DNA from: Agreia sp. Leaf283
Lineage (GTDB): Bacteria; Actinomycetota; Actinomycetes; Actinomycetales; Microbacteriaceae
DNA length: 64,000 nt
Assembly (NCBI RefSeq): GCF_001422485.1
Contig: NZ_LMNF01000002.1
Location: 1 to 64,000, forward strand
Reading direction: 5' to 3'
The notes beneath the pieces were generated by a model. That model was not told the DNA's origin, made no database searches, and saw only the letters and a program-made list of their open reading frames with translations. How positions within the stretch are numbered: the stretch's first letter is position 1; every line of letters begins with the position of its first letter. The position numbers were made by a program, and so were the translations under genes. This document shows, in pieces, positions 8,830-18,142 of the stretch.

Positions 8830-9756
8830 ATGGCGCTCGAGCCGCAGGTGCACGACTATCTGCGCCACCTCACGATCGAGCGCGGCCTGTCGACGAACAC
8901 GCTCGCCGCCTACTCGCGCGACCTGAAGCGGTACACCGAGTGGCTCGAGTCCCAGGGCGTGTCGGATGCGCGGGTCATCACCGCCGCGCAGATCGGCCAG
9001 TTCGCGGGATCGCTGCGCACCGTCGACATCGGTGACGACGCTCCTTCCGAGCCGCTGGCCGCGTCGAGCGTGGCGCGCATCCTGTCGTCCGTGCGGGGAC
9101 TCCACCGGCATCTCGCCGACGAGGGAGCGGTCGATTCGGACCCGGCCAGAGAGGTCAAGCCGCCGAAGCTCGCCAGCAGGCTCCCCAAGGCCATCACCAT
9201 CGACCAGATGAACACCCTGCTCGGCGCCGTCACGGGCGACGACGTGCTCGCCCTGCGAGATCGCGCCCTGCTCGAGATGCTCTACGCGACCGGCGCTCGG
9301 GTGTCGGAGGCCGTCGGACTCAACGTCGACGACGTCATGGACGACAACGAGATCGTGCGCCTCGTGGGCAAGGGCAGCAAGCAGAGGGTCGTTCCGGTGG
9401 GCAGCTACGCCCGTGAGGCCGTGGATGCCTACCTCGTGCGGGCGCGACCGGCACTGTCGGCTCGTGGTCGGGCCACGCCCGGGCTCTTCCTCGGACAGCG
9501 CGGCCAGCGTCTCTCGAGGCAGGGAGCCTGGCTCGTCATCCAATCGGCGGCGCGCCGTGCCGGGCTCGAGGCGCACGTGTCGCCGCACACCTTCCGGCAC
9601 TCATTCGCAACCCACTTGTTGCAGGGCGGAGCCGACGTGAGGGTCGTCCAGGACCTGCTCGGACACTCCTCAGTAGCGACCACTCAGCTGTACACGCTGG
9701 TCACGGCCGACACGCTCCGCGACATGTACGTGACGGCTCATCCTCGGGCGCGCTGA
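8830..9756 (+). CDS. xerD: Tyrosine site-specific recombinase XerD-like
   Basis: 308 residues. An N-terminal SAM-like DNA-binding domain (LRHLTIERGLSTNTLAAYSRDL) is followed by the catalytic domain with Arg in ATGARVSEAVGL near 157, Lys in GKGSKQR near 181, HTFRH near 254, LGHSS near 278 and nucleophile Tyr in QLYTLV near 288. It resolves chromosome dimers at dif together with XerC. The pyrG-nudix-xerD-parA order is the conserved housekeeping context, so it is not a mobile-element integrase. ATG 3 bases after the Nudix stop. Confidence 0.93.
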   Translation: MALEPQVHDYLRHLTIERGLSTNTLAAYSRDLKRYTEWLESQGVSDARVITAAQIGQFAGSLRTVDIGDDAPSEPLAASSVARILSSVRGLHRHLADEGAVDSDPAREVKPPKLASRLPKAITIDQMNTLLGAVTGDDVLALRDRALLEMLYATGARVSEAVGLNVDDVMDDNEIVRLVGKGSKQRVVPVGSYAREAVDAYLVRARPALSARGRATPGLFLGQRGQRLSRQGAWLVIQSAARRAGLEAHVSPHTFRHSFATHLLQGGADVRVVQDLLGHSSVATTQLYTLVTADTLRDMYVTAHPRAR

Positions 9757-9842
9757 GTCGCCTACGCGGCGCAGTGCTGCGGGGCCGGTACAGTTGAGTT
9801 CGTTCCGGTGACAGGCTGCCGGGAGGAATGGGAGCAGCGTTC

Positions 9843-10733
9843 GTGGCGGGCACTAAGAACACCGGTCGGTCCGAGCTTCCGGGACTCGAGACACCGAAGT
9901 TCGGTCCCACCGGGCGCCCGCTTCGGGAGTTCCCCGATCCAGCACCGCTCAAGTCGCACGGCCCGGCACGCATCATCTCGCTCTGCAACCAGAAGGGTGG
10001 CGTCGGCAAGACGACGACCACCATCAATCTCGGCGCGACCCTCGCCGGCTACGGCCGCCGCGTGCTCGCGATCGACTTCGACCCGCAGGGCGCCCTCTCC
10101 GCCGGACTCAACGTGAACACGCATGACGCCCTGACGATCTACGACCTGCTCCTCGGCAGCGCGAAGGACCCGTCGGCCGCCATTCAGCACACCTCGGTCG
10201 AGGGCCTCGACGTGATCCCCGCCAACATCGATCTGTCGGCCGCCGAGGTGCATCTCGTCAACGAGGTGGCCCGCGAGACGATCCTCGCTCGAGTTCTGCG
10301 CAAGGTCAGCGCCGACTACGACGTGATCCTCATCGACTGCCAGCCGTCTCTCGGGCTGCTCACCATCAACGCCCTCACGGCCAGCCATGGTGTCTTCATT
10401 CCTCTCGAGTGCGAGTTCTTCGCGCTCCGCGGTGTCGCCCTGCTGGTCGAGACGATCGACAAGGTGCGCGACAGGCTCAACCCGGCCATCGAGCTCGACG
10501 GCATCCTCGCCACGATGTACGACCCGCGCACGCTCCACTCGCGCGAAGTGCTCGAGCGGGTCGTGGATGCGTTCGGCGACGCCGTGCTCGAAACGGTCAT
10601 CGGCCGCACGGTCAAGTTCCCCGACGCGTCGGTCGCCGGCCGTCCCATCACCCAGTTCGCGCCGGAGCATTCGGCTGCGAAGGCCTACAAGCAGCTCGCC
10701 CGAGAACTGGTCGCGCGTGGCGCGGTCGCCTAG
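9843..10733 (+). CDS. ParA/Soj family ATPase upstream of scpAB
   Basis: 296 residues from GTG 9843, chosen because GGGAG lies 8 bases upstream; an in-frame ATG at 9828 abuts a GGGAGGA and is the alternative. A 40-residue extension precedes the deviant Walker A KGGVGKTTT at about 51-58, followed by Walker A' DFDPQG and Walker B ILIDCQPSLG near 165. It is a P-loop ATPase of the ParA/MinD class. This copy belongs to the scpA-scpB cluster (Rv1708-like) and not to the oriC parAB pair, since no parB follows. A role in segregation or condensation with ScpAB is inference. A TACAGT hexamer at 9789 may be its -10. Confidence 0.88.
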   Translation: MAGTKNTGRSELPGLETPKFGPTGRPLREFPDPAPLKSHGPARIISLCNQKGGVGKTTTTINLGATLAGYGRRVLAIDFDPQGALSAGLNVNTHDALTIYDLLLGSAKDPSAAIQHTSVEGLDVIPANIDLSAAEVHLVNEVARETILARVLRKVSADYDVILIDCQPSLGLLTINALTASHGVFIPLECEFFALRGVALLVETIDKVRDRLNPAIELDGILATMYDPRTLHSREVLERVVDAFGDAVLETVIGRTVKFPDASVAGRPITQFAPEHSAAKAYKQLARELVARGAVA

Positions 10734-11544
10734 CCCCGACTTGCTCGCGGGCGAGAATGCGCCCGCGTTCGAACTCCGCCTCGACAACTTCGAGGGTCCG
10801 TTCGACCTGCTGCTCTCGCTCATCTCGAAGCACGAGCTCGACATCACGGACATCGCGCTCAGCAAGGTCACCGACGAGTTCATCGGATTCCTGCGCGGCC
10901 TCGACTCCGCAGAGGAGCTCGACCGCGCATCGGAGTTCCTCGTGGTCGCCGCGACCCTTCTCGACCTGAAGATCGTGGGGCTCCTGCCCCAGGGCGAGCT
11001 CGTCGACGCCGAAGACGTGGCGCTGCTCGAGGCGCGCGACCTGCTCTTCGCCCGCCTCCTGCAGTACCGGGCGTTCAAACAGGTCGCCGAGTGGTTCGGC
11101 GCGAGCCTCGAAGCCGAATCGACCCGGCACGTGAGGCAGGTGCGGCTCGAAGAGAAGTATCGTCGGCAGACGCCCGAGCTGGTCTGGACTCTGACCCCCG
11201 ACGACTTCGCCGCGCTTGCGGCCCTTGCCCTCGCGCCCCGGGAGATGCCCACCGTGGGACTGGAACATCTGCACGCGCCGCTGGTCAGCATCCGGGAACA
11301 GGCCGCCCACGTCGTGACCCTTCTTCGTTCGACAGACGGACCGATGTCGTTCCGCCAGCTGATAGCAGGGATCGCCGAGAAGGGCGTCGTGGTCGCCCGG
11401 TTCCTCGCCGTGCTCGAGCTCTACCGGCGCGCGTCGATCTCGTTCGAGCAGATCGAGCCGCTCGGCGAGCTGACGCTCAGCTGGACGGCCGAGTCGTGGA
11501 CCGAGGAGAACCTCTCTAATCTGGGAGCGGACTATGACAACTGA
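10717..11544 (+). CDS. scpA: Segregation and condensation protein A
   Basis: 275 residues from a GTG inside the end of the parA-like gene (17-base overlap). It carries the kleisin N-terminal signature FELRLDNFEGPFDLLLSLI at about 18-36, then KHELDITDIALSKVTDEF, and a C-terminal winged helix. ScpA bridges SMC heads and partners with ScpB, encoded next with an 11-base overlap. The start is not certain since no strong ribosome binding site is visible; a TTG at 10741 is possible. Confidence 0.92.
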   Translation: MARSPSPDLLAGENAPAFELRLDNFEGPFDLLLSLISKHELDITDIALSKVTDEFIGFLRGLDSAEELDRASEFLVVAATLLDLKIVGLLPQGELVDAEDVALLEARDLLFARLLQYRAFKQVAEWFGASLEAESTRHVRQVRLEEKYRRQTPELVWTLTPDDFAALAALALAPREMPTVGLEHLHAPLVSIREQAAHVVTLLRSTDGPMSFRQLIAGIAEKGVVVARFLAVLELYRRASISFEQIEPLGELTLSWTAESWTEENLSNLGADYDN

Positions 11545-12154
11545 TATCTCGCTCGAAGACATCCCCTCACCCGACGATCCGGTCGCCCCGGCCCCCGTCG
11601 TGGTCGCCGACGTCGATCGAGCGCTCGAGGCGATTCTCATGGTCGCCGACGAACCGCAGAGCCTGGTCGCCCTCGCCACGGTCGTGTCACGCCCCGTCGC
11701 CGTCGTGCGGCAGGCCATCGAACGACTCGTCGACGACTTCGACGGCGTCGACGGATCGATCAGGCGCGGATTCGAACTGCGTGAGGTCGGAGGCGGCTGG
11801 CGCCTGTACGTGCGGGCAGACTACGACTATGTCGTCACCGACTTCGTGTCGACCCAGAACCCGTCGCGCCTCAGCCAGGCCGCCCTTGAGACGCTCGCCG
11901 TGATCGCCTACAAGCAGCCCATCTCGCGCGGATCCATCGCGTCGATCCGCGCGGTGAACGTGGATTCGGTCGTGCGTACCCTGCTCGGTCGCGGCCTCAT
12001 CACCGAGGTGTCGACGGATGCCGAGACGCACGCGATCCTGTACGGCACGACAGACCTGGTGCTGACCCAGCTGGGCCTCAACTCCCTCGACGAACTCCCC
12101 CCGATCTCGCCGCTCCTCGCAGACGGCGCGGAAGGCTTTGATGAACGACTTTGA
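11534..12154 (+). CDS. scpB: Segregation and condensation protein B
   Basis: 206 residues with tandem winged-helix character. Landmark motifs include ALEAILMVADEPQSLVAL near 33-50, QAALETLAVIAYKQPISRG at about 116-134 and IRAVNVDSVVRTLLGRGLI. It dimerises and binds ScpA in the SMC condensin complex. ATG overlaps the scpA stop; the rluB-type gene begins before its own stop. This matches the Rv1709-Rv1710 arrangement. Confidence 0.93.
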   Translation: MTTDISLEDIPSPDDPVAPAPVVVADVDRALEAILMVADEPQSLVALATVVSRPVAVVRQAIERLVDDFDGVDGSIRRGFELREVGGGWRLYVRADYDYVVTDFVSTQNPSRLSQAALETLAVIAYKQPISRGSIASIRAVNVDSVVRTLLGRGLITEVSTDAETHAILYGTTDLVLTQLGLNSLDELPPISPLLADGAEGFDERL

Positions 12155-12962
12155 CCACGGAACCCCCGACGAAACAGGCATTCGCCTGCAGAAGGTGATG
12201 GCGGCCGCCGGTGTGGCCTCGCGTCGCGCATCCGAGGAGCTGATCGCCGCCGGGCGCGTGCGCGTCAACGGCCAGGTGGTGCGGGAGCCGGGGCGGCGGA
12301 TCGATCCGGCCGTCGACAAGCTGGCCGTCGACAACGTCGCCATCCAGCTCGACCAGTCGAAGCGCTACGTGATGCTCAACAAGCCCGTGGGCATCGTGTC
12401 GAGCCTCGCCGACGAGAACGGGCGGCCCGATCTGCGCGAGTTCACCGACCAGTTCGAGGAGCGGCTCTTCAACGTCGGGCGTCTCGACGCGGAGACCTCG
12501 GGCCTTCTGATCCTCACGAACGACGGCGACCTCGCGCACGTACTCGCCCACCCGTCATTCGGCGTGATGAAGACCTACATCGCCAAGGTGCGCGGCGCCA
12601 TGACGCCGCAGACCGTGCAGCGGCTGACGACCGGACTCGAACTCGAGGACGGCCCGATCGCCGCCGACAAGGCTCGACTGCTCGAGACCTCGAACGGGTT
12701 CAGCCTGATCGAGATCACACTCCACTCCGGCCGCAACCGCATCGTGAGACGCATGCTGAAAGAGGTCGGGCACCCCGTGGTCGACCTCGTGCGCCGCTCG
12801 TTCGGCCCCCTGCACCTCGGCAACCTTCGCGTCGGCGCGACCAGGGAGCTCACCTCGGCCGAGCTCGGCCAGATTCTGACTCTCTCGCGCTCGAAGGATG
12901 CGGCCGAGCCGGCCGGTTTTTCCACGGATTTGCCTGACGACTCGTCGGAAGCGGGGGAGTAG
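12141..12962 (+). CDS. rluB: Large-subunit rRNA pseudouridine synthase (RluB family)
   Basis: 273 residues. Residues about 13-60 form an S4 domain ([20 protein letters not shown]) and the catalytic RsuA-type domain carries [19 protein letters not shown] with the catalytic Asp near residue 115. Members convert a specific uridine of 23S rRNA, or rarely 16S rRNA, to pseudouridine. Location right after scpB is the common bacterial arrangement for rluB. ATG 12141 lies within the scpB end; a TTG at 12138 is also in frame. A short Ser/Glu-rich tail follows the enzyme domain. Confidence 0.9.
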   Translation: MNDFDHGTPDETGIRLQKVMAAAGVASRRASEELIAAGRVRVNGQVVREPGRRIDPAVDKLAVDNVAIQLDQSKRYVMLNKPVGIVSSLADENGRPDLREFTDQFEERLFNVGRLDAETSGLLILTNDGDLAHVLAHPSFGVMKTYIAKVRGAMTPQTVQRLTTGLELEDGPIAADKARLLETSNGFSLIEITLHSGRNRIVRRMLKEVGHPVVDLVRRSFGPLHLGNLRVGATRELTSAELGQILTLSRSKDAAEPAGFSTDLPDDSSEAGE

Positions 12963-12965
12963 GCC

Positions 12966-14048
12966 ATGGCCGAATCCCGTCTCACCGGGCAGGTGCGCGT
13001 CGTCGGCGTCGGCCTGCTAGGCACCAGCATCGGCCTCGGCCTGCGCGCCCGAGGCGTCGACGTCATCCTCGCCGACGCGTCGCCCACCAACCTCAGCATC
13101 GCCATCGACTACGGCGCCGGACGAGCAGCCGAGGCCGACGATTCGCCGCAGATCGTCGTCGTCTGCGTTCCCCCGGACGTGACGGCGCAGATCGTCGCCG
13201 CAGAACTCCTCGCCTACCCCGAGGCCCTCGTGACCGATGTCGCCAGCGTGAAAGTCGCCCCCCTCGAGGAGCTGCGCGCATCCGGTGCCGACGTGACGCG
13301 CTACCTCGGATCGCACCCGCTCGCCGGGCGCGAGCGCGGTGGCCCCCTGTCTGGCAGGGCCGATCTGTTTCTCGGGCGTCCCTGGGTCGTGGCCGACCAC
13401 GGGGGAGTCTCGTACCAGCGCGGCTCGCTGCTCGACGACCTCATTCTCGACCTCGGGGCCACGCTCGTGGAGATGAGCCCCGAGCAGCACGACCTGTCGG
13501 TCGCCCTCGTCTCCCACGTTCCCCAGGTGATCTCGAGCGTCATGGCCAGGCGGCTCACCGACGCGCCCGATGCCGCTGTGAACCTGTCGGGCCAGGGTCT
13601 GCGCGACGTGACCCGCATCGCGGCGAGCGATCCGGAGCTGTGGGTTCAGATCCTCGGAGCCAACGCCGGACCCGTCGCCGACGTGCTTCGAGACTTCCGC
13701 GCCGACCTCGACCGGTTCATCGACGCGCTCGAGCATCCGTCGCAGGGATCCTCGCGACGACGCATCAACGAGGAGCTCGCGGGCGGCAACATGGGCGTTG
13801 CCCGCATTCCGGGCAAGCACGGCCTCGACCGGCGGTACTCGTCGCTCGTGGTCATGGTCGACGACAAGCCGGGCGAACTGGCGAGACTGTTCCACGAGAT
13901 CGGCGAGGCGAACGTGAACCTCGAAGATCTGCGCCTGGAGCACTCGCCCGGCGCCCAGATCGGCCTGGCCGAGATCTCGGTTCTGCCCGAAGCGGTGCAG
14001 CGCCTTACCGACGAACTGTCGCAGCGCGGCTGGAGGATTGCAGGATGA
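12966..14048 (+). CDS. tyrA: Prephenate dehydrogenase with ACT domain
   Basis: 360 residues. The N-terminal Rossmann domain has [19 protein letters not shown] at about 12-30, the catalytic region shows [12 protein letters not shown] near 115-126, and residues about 295-360 form an ACT domain ([19 protein letters not shown]), usual for tyrosine feedback control. It oxidises prephenate to 4-hydroxyphenylpyruvate with NAD(P) in tyrosine synthesis. It sits between the pseudouridine synthase and cmk, an insertion relative to M. tuberculosis, where tyrA is elsewhere. The stop overlaps the cmk start by 4 bases. Confidence 0.92.
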   Translation: MAESRLTGQVRVVGVGLLGTSIGLGLRARGVDVILADASPTNLSIAIDYGAGRAAEADDSPQIVVVCVPPDVTAQIVAAELLAYPEALVTDVASVKVAPLEELRASGADVTRYLGSHPLAGRERGGPLSGRADLFLGRPWVVADHGGVSYQRGSLLDDLILDLGATLVEMSPEQHDLSVALVSHVPQVISSVMARRLTDAPDAAVNLSGQGLRDVTRIAASDPELWVQILGANAGPVADVLRDFRADLDRFIDALEHPSQGSSRRRINEELAGGNMGVARIPGKHGLDRRYSSLVVMVDDKPGELARLFHEIGEANVNLEDLRLEHSPGAQIGLAEISVLPEAVQRLTDELSQRGWRIAG

Positions 14049-14785
14049 CCACCCCGGAAAAAGAAAACACGCGGCGCGAGACCGCATCGGATGCCAACAG
14101 CGACACGACCTTCGTCGTCGCCGTCGACGGCCCGGCGGGCAGCGGCAAGTCGAGCGTGAGCAAGGCCGCGGCGGCTGCCCTCGGCTACGCCTACCTCGAC
14201 TCGGGAGCCTGCTACCGGGCGCTGGCCTGGAGCCTGCTCGACCGCGGAGTCGACCTCGAGGACCCGGCCGCCGTTGTCGAGGCTCAGAAGACATTCGACC
14301 TGCGTATCGGAACAGAGCCCGCCGACTACTACGTGCGGGTCGGCGAGACCGACGTGACCGACGCCATCCGGGAGCCCCGCGTGACGAACGCCGTGCGGCA
14401 CATCTCGAAGCTGCCCGAGGTGCGAGCCGGGCTCACCGCGCTGTTCCGCCGCATCATCCGCGCCGCACCGAACCCGGGGATCGTCGTGGAAGGTCGCGAC
14501 ATCACGACGGTCGTCGCGTCCGATGCGCCCGTGAGAATCCTGCTAACAGCGTCGGAAGAGGCTAGAATGGCGAGGCGTTCCAAGGAACTGACCGATCAGA
14601 GTGCTGCCGTCGTGGGTGAACAGCTCCGGTCCCGAGATCAGGCCGACTCTCGAGTCGTCGATTTCATGAACGCCGCCGATGGTGTTCTCACCCTCGATTC
14701 AACCGAACTCGACTTCGACCAGACCGTTCACGCGGTGGTCGAGATCGTCCACACTCAAACAGCGAGGATCTCGCATGGCCGATAA
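14045..14785 (+). CDS. cmk: Cytidylate kinase
   Basis: 246 residues. After a polar 20-residue N-terminus the P-loop [14 protein letters not shown] lies at about 24-37, then [13 protein letters not shown] and the CMP-binding [10 protein letters not shown] near 150. It phosphorylates CMP and dCMP with ATP, feeding the CTP pool made by PyrG earlier in the cluster. It overlaps tyrA by 4 bases and der by 11 bases, so the three are translated from one message. Confidence 0.94.
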   Translation: MTTPEKENTRRETASDANSDTTFVVAVDGPAGSGKSSVSKAAAAALGYAYLDSGACYRALAWSLLDRGVDLEDPAAVVEAQKTFDLRIGTEPADYYVRVGETDVTDAIREPRVTNAVRHISKLPEVRAGLTALFRRIIRAAPNPGIVVEGRDITTVVASDAPVRILLTASEEARMARRSKELTDQSAAVVGEQLRSRDQADSRVVDFMNAADGVLTLDSTELDFDQTVHAVVEIVHTQTARISHGR

Positions 14786-16319
14786 AAAGGCTCCCAACCC
14801 GTCCAGCCCGATGACCGACTCCGAAGACGACTTCGAGGGCACCGACCCGACCCTGCTCGACAGGCTCGACACTCTCGACGACGAGCTGATCTCAGCGCGC
14901 ACCGAGACGCTGCGCGCGGGCCTCGCCGACTTCGACCTCGACGACGACGACCTTCAGATTCTCGAGGCCGCGACCGACGACCCCGACGCCATCACCTACC
15001 TGCCTGCGCTTCCCGTGCTCGCGATCGTGGGCCGGCCGAACGTCGGCAAGTCCGCGCTCGTGAACCGCATCCTCGGCCGCCGCGAGGCCGTCGTCGAGGA
15101 CACCCCCGGCGTCACCCGCGACCGCGTCTCGTACAAGGCCGAGTGGGCCGACCGCTTCTTCACCATCGTCGACACCGGTGGCTGGGAGCCCGACGCCAAG
15201 GGCATCAACGCCTCCGTCGCCATGCAGGCCGAGATCGCGATCGACCTCGCCGACGCCGTGCTCTTCGTCGTCGACGCCAACGTCGGCGCGACCTCGACCG
15301 ACGAGCACGTGGTTCGTCTGCTGCGCAAGGCGAAGAAGCCCGTGTATCTGGCCGCGAACAAGGTCGATGACCTGCGCCAGGAACCTAACGCCTCGGTGCT
15401 GTGGTCCCTCGGGCTCGGCGAGCCGTACCCCGTCTCGGCACTTCACGGCCGCGGCGTCGCCGACCTGCTCGACATCATCCTGAAGGACCTGCCGCCGGTT
15501 TCGGCCGTCGCCAAGCAGGAGGTGGGCGGGCCGCGTCGCGTCGCCATCCTCGGCCGCCCGAACGTGGGAAAGTCGTCGCTGCTGAACAAGGCCGCGGGCG
15601 AAGAACGCGTGGTCGTCAACGAGCTCGCCGGAACGACCCGCGACCCGGTCGACGAGCAGGTCGAAATCGCCGGACGCATCTGGCGCTTCGTCGACACCGC
15701 CGGAATCCGTCGTCGGGTGCACCTGCAGCAGGGCGCCGACTTCTATGCGTCGCTGCGCACCTCGGCCGCTCTCGAGAAGGCCGAAGTCGCCGTCGTCATG
15801 ATCGACGTGACCGAGCCGATCAGCGAGCAGGACGTGCGCATCATCGACCTCGTTCTCGAGTCGGGACGTGCCCTCGTGCTCGCCTTCAACAAGTGGGACA
15901 TGCTCGACGACGAACGCCGTCGCTACCTCGAACGCGAGATCGAACAGGATCTCGCTCACGTGTCGTGGGCGCCGCGCGTCAACATGTCGGCCAAGACCGG
16001 TCGTCACCTCGAGAAGCTCGTGCCCGCGCTCGAGCTCGCGCTCGACTCGTGGGACACCCGCCTTCCGACGGGCAAGTTCAACGCGTTCCTGGCCGAGCTC
16101 ACTTCGGCGCACCCGCACCCCGTGCGAGGAGGCAAGCAGCCGCGCATCCTGTTCGGAACGCAGGCCTCGAGCCGCCCGCCGACATTCGTGCTGTTCACGA
16201 CCGGGTTCCTCGACCCGGGCTACCGTCGCTACATTCAGCGCCGGCTGCGCGAGGTCTACGGCTTCGAAGGCTCGCCGATCATCGTCAGCATGCGCGTGCG
16301 CGAGAAGCGCAAGCGCTAG
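14775..16319 (+). CDS. der: Ribosome-assembly GTPase Der
   Basis: 514 residues. The protein has two tandem G domains: P-loop [13 protein letters not shown] near 86, DTGG and NKVDD in the first; [13 protein letters not shown] near 259, DTAGIRRR and NKWD in the second; then a C-terminal KH-like domain ending in KRKR. About 80 acidic residues precede the first G domain, typical of actinobacterial Der. It is needed for 50S subunit maturation. It closes the cluster and is followed by a bidirectional hairpin. Confidence 0.95.
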   Translation: MADKKAPNPSSPMTDSEDDFEGTDPTLLDRLDTLDDELISARTETLRAGLADFDLDDDDLQILEAATDDPDAITYLPALPVLAIVGRPNVGKSALVNRILGRREAVVEDTPGVTRDRVSYKAEWADRFFTIVDTGGWEPDAKGINASVAMQAEIAIDLADAVLFVVDANVGATSTDEHVVRLLRKAKKPVYLAANKVDDLRQEPNASVLWSLGLGEPYPVSALHGRGVADLLDIILKDLPPVSAVAKQEVGGPRRVAILGRPNVGKSSLLNKAAGEERVVVNELAGTTRDPVDEQVEIAGRIWRFVDTAGIRRRVHLQQGADFYASLRTSAALEKAEVAVVMIDVTEPISEQDVRIIDLVLESGRALVLAFNKWDMLDDERRRYLEREIEQDLAHVSWAPRVNMSAKTGRHLEKLVPALELALDSWDTRLPTGKFNAFLAELTSAHPHPVRGGKQPRILFGTQASSRPPTFVLFTTGFLDPGYRRYIQRRLREVYGFEGSPIIVSMRVREKRKR

Positions 16320-16347
16320 CCGACGAGAGCGCAAAAGAATTTCAGAG

Positions 16348-16382
16348 AGCGGCGTCGATCCGGTTACAGGGTCGGCGCCGCT
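16348..16382. terminator. Bidirectional terminator between der and the HNH gene
   Basis: Arms AGCGGCGTCGA and TCGGCGCCGCT pair with one mismatch around a 13-base loop and are followed by TTTC on the plus strand. The hairpin lies between two convergent genes and overlaps the last codons of the HNH gene. Confidence 0.65.
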
Positions 16383-17638
16383 TTCATTGTCACCGCGGGA
16401 TGCGTGACGTAGGTCTTCTTGGTCGGCGACGTGAATTCGAGGGTTCCGCCACCGCGATGCGTGTAGCTCCAGTCGGTGCGGTGCTTCAGGGCATGATGAC
16501 GGCGGCAGAGATGCGCGAGGTTGTCGTGTGCCGTGAGACCCTCGGCATTCCATTCGGTGCAGTGATCGCAATCGCTCCGACGCGCCAGTCTGTTGCAGCC
16601 CGGAGCTCGACAGGTCTCGTCTCGCACGCGGAGCCAGCGACGCAGGTCGGCGGGAACGTCGTAACGGTCGCGCCCGACTGACAGCACCGTGCCCGTCTCG
16701 AGATGGGTGAGCAGTCGGAAGAAACTGGGTGCGTGTGCAGCCACCCGCCGTGCGGTGTCGGCGTCGATCGGCCCGTATCCTTCGAGCGTGGCCGGTTCTT
16801 CGCTCACCCCGAGCAGGGTGAGGGCGGGCACGGTGACGAGCACGGTCGGTCGGATGCCCTGGGTCGCCCCGGCGAGGGTCGGCTCGCCGTTCTCGAGCAG
16901 GTCGAGAGCGACGTCGGCGATCAGCTGCGTGAGCGTGCGGATTTCGTCTGCCGTCTGCAGGCCGCGTGCGATGTCGCTGAGGCGGTTGTAGACCGCCTGG
17001 GCGCGTTCGCACGGCACGTAGGCCGTGAGCCACGACATGCCGTCGTGGGCGGGCTTCAGCTCGACCGAGCGGTCGAGTGCAGCCGTCGCCCGTCGTGACT
17101 GGATGCTCTCGGGATGCGTGAGTTCGCGCACGCGCCGTGCGCGACGCTCGAGCTTGGAGACAGTGAGCGTCTTGGCGTCGGGAAGAACGGCCTCTTCGAA
17201 AGGGATGCGGCTCTCTGCCGGCAGCGAGAGCGCCTGGTCGATGATGACCTGCGCGTGCCGGTAGCTCAGCGAGCCCTGGCTGAGCGCGTCGTAGGTGCCG
17301 GGGAGCTGGTGCAGCAGGGCTTCGCTCTCGTCGATCAGGCGGGACATTGTGCGTTCGGGAACGCGCAGCGCCGCCGCCAGCTCGGACTCGAGGACGCGCC
17401 GGCAGGTGACCTCGGGCGACCAGCCCATGGATCGCGGAGCATTCTCGAGTCGATAGGTGAATTCGCACCATTGGCGTGCGTCGTCGATGGTCTTCGCCCG
17501 GCGGGCGTGGGCCCGGTTGAGCTCGGCATCGGCGGCGATCGAATCGTCGACGAGCAGGCCGAGTACGTTCATCAGCGAGTGATGCGACGAGAACGGGGCC
17601 TCGTCGGGCGGTGCGTGCATATCGGTCATCGTGTGCAT
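16364..17638 (-). CDS. DUF222 / HNH endonuclease-like protein (13E12 family)
   Basis: 424 residues from ATG 17638; an in-frame GTG at 17653 would add five. The large N-terminal part is the helical DUF222 domain common in actinobacterial 13E12 repeat proteins. The C-terminal HNH motif occupies about residues 340-386: CRAPGC, then CDHCTEW, and CRRHHALKH, with the Cys and His residues for metal binding present. Such proteins occur in many copies in Microbacteriaceae genomes; nuclease activity and target are unproven. It is convergent with der, monocistronic and has no recognised mobile-element ends beside it. Confidence 0.88.
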   Translation of the reverse strand: MHTMTDMHAPPDEAPFSSHHSLMNVLGLLVDDSIAADAELNRAHARRAKTIDDARQWCEFTYRLENAPRSMGWSPEVTCRRVLESELAAALRVPERTMSRLIDESEALLHQLPGTYDALSQGSLSYRHAQVIIDQALSLPAESRIPFEEAVLPDAKTLTVSKLERRARRVRELTHPESIQSRRATAALDRSVELKPAHDGMSWLTAYVPCERAQAVYNRLSDIARGLQTADEIRTLTQLIADVALDLLENGEPTLAGATQGIRPTVLVTVPALTLLGVSEEPATLEGYGPIDADTARRVAAHAPSFFRLLTHLETGTVLSVGRDRYDVPADLRRWLRVRDETCRAPGCNRLARRSDCDHCTEWNAEGLTAHDNLAHLCRRHHALKHRTDWSYTHRGGGTLEFTSPTKKTYVTHPAVTMKAAPTL

Positions 17639-17702
17639 GTTCCAAGTCAACACGCACCCTCCGACATCGCCCCGGCCGCCGCCTTCACGGCGAAGCGAAC
17701 CG

Positions 17703-17708
17703 TAGGAT
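17703..17708 (+). promoter_or_regulatory. Candidate -10 element of the DUF3054 gene
   Basis: TAGGAT ends 6 bases before the GTG at 17715, with no ribosome binding site, which fits a leaderless transcript. Confidence 0.5.
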
Positions 17709-17714
17709 CGTCAG

Positions 17715-18119
17715 GTGCCCACCCCCGTCGTAGCCCCTCGCCTTGCCCTCATCACCGCCGCCGCAGACCTGATCCTGGTGCTCGTCTTCGTACTCATCGG
17801 CCGAGGCAGTCACGACGAGGGCTTCACCCTGCTCGGCACCCTGAACACGGCTTGGCCGTTCGTCACCGGCCTTGCCCTGGGATGGCTGGTCTCAAGAGCG
17901 TGGCGTGCGCCCCTGTCGATGAGGCGCACGGCTCTGCCGGTCTGGGCATCCACGGTCGTGATCGGCGTGATTCTGCGGGCCGTCAGCGGCCAGGGAGTCG
18001 CCGTGTCGTTCGTGATCGTGACGCTCCTGGTGCTGGCGGCGTTCCTGTTCGGCTGGCGCGCCCTCGCCAGGCTTGTCGCCTCCCGCAGAACCCGCCGCGA
18101 GGCGCACGTGCAACACTGA
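17715..18119 (+). CDS. DUF3054 membrane protein
   Basis: 134 residues with four predicted transmembrane segments (about 12-30, 43-60, 70-88 and 95-115) and a basic C-terminal tail. The pattern TLNTAWPFVTGLALGWLVSRAW and WASTVVIGVILRAVSGQG is typical of the actinobacterial DUF3054 family, whose function is unknown. It stands alone between a divergent HNH gene and a convergent exporter operon. Confidence 0.8.
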   Translation: MPTPVVAPRLALITAAADLILVLVFVLIGRGSHDEGFTLLGTLNTAWPFVTGLALGWLVSRAWRAPLSMRRTALPVWASTVVIGVILRAVSGQGVAVSFVIVTLLVLAAFLFGWRALARLVASRRTRREAHVQH

Positions 18120-18142
18120 CCGTTACACGAGACGGACGCACT

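Noticed and set aside
8830-9756. Tyrosine recombinase as a mobile-element integrase
   Set aside because: It lies in the conserved pyrG-nudix-xerD-parA-scpA order and has XerD size and motifs, so it is the housekeeping recombinase.
9843-10733. ParA gene as part of the oriC parAB partition locus
   Set aside because: No parB follows and the gene is embedded in the scpAB block, as in Rv1708, so it is the second ParA-like protein.
14892-17657. A 921-residue reading frame on the minus strand opposite der and running through the HNH gene in another frame
   Set aside because: Its product is Arg/Pro/His low-complexity with no motifs, and it lies antisense to, or out of frame with, two clearly recognised genes. 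It is a by-product of high GC content.
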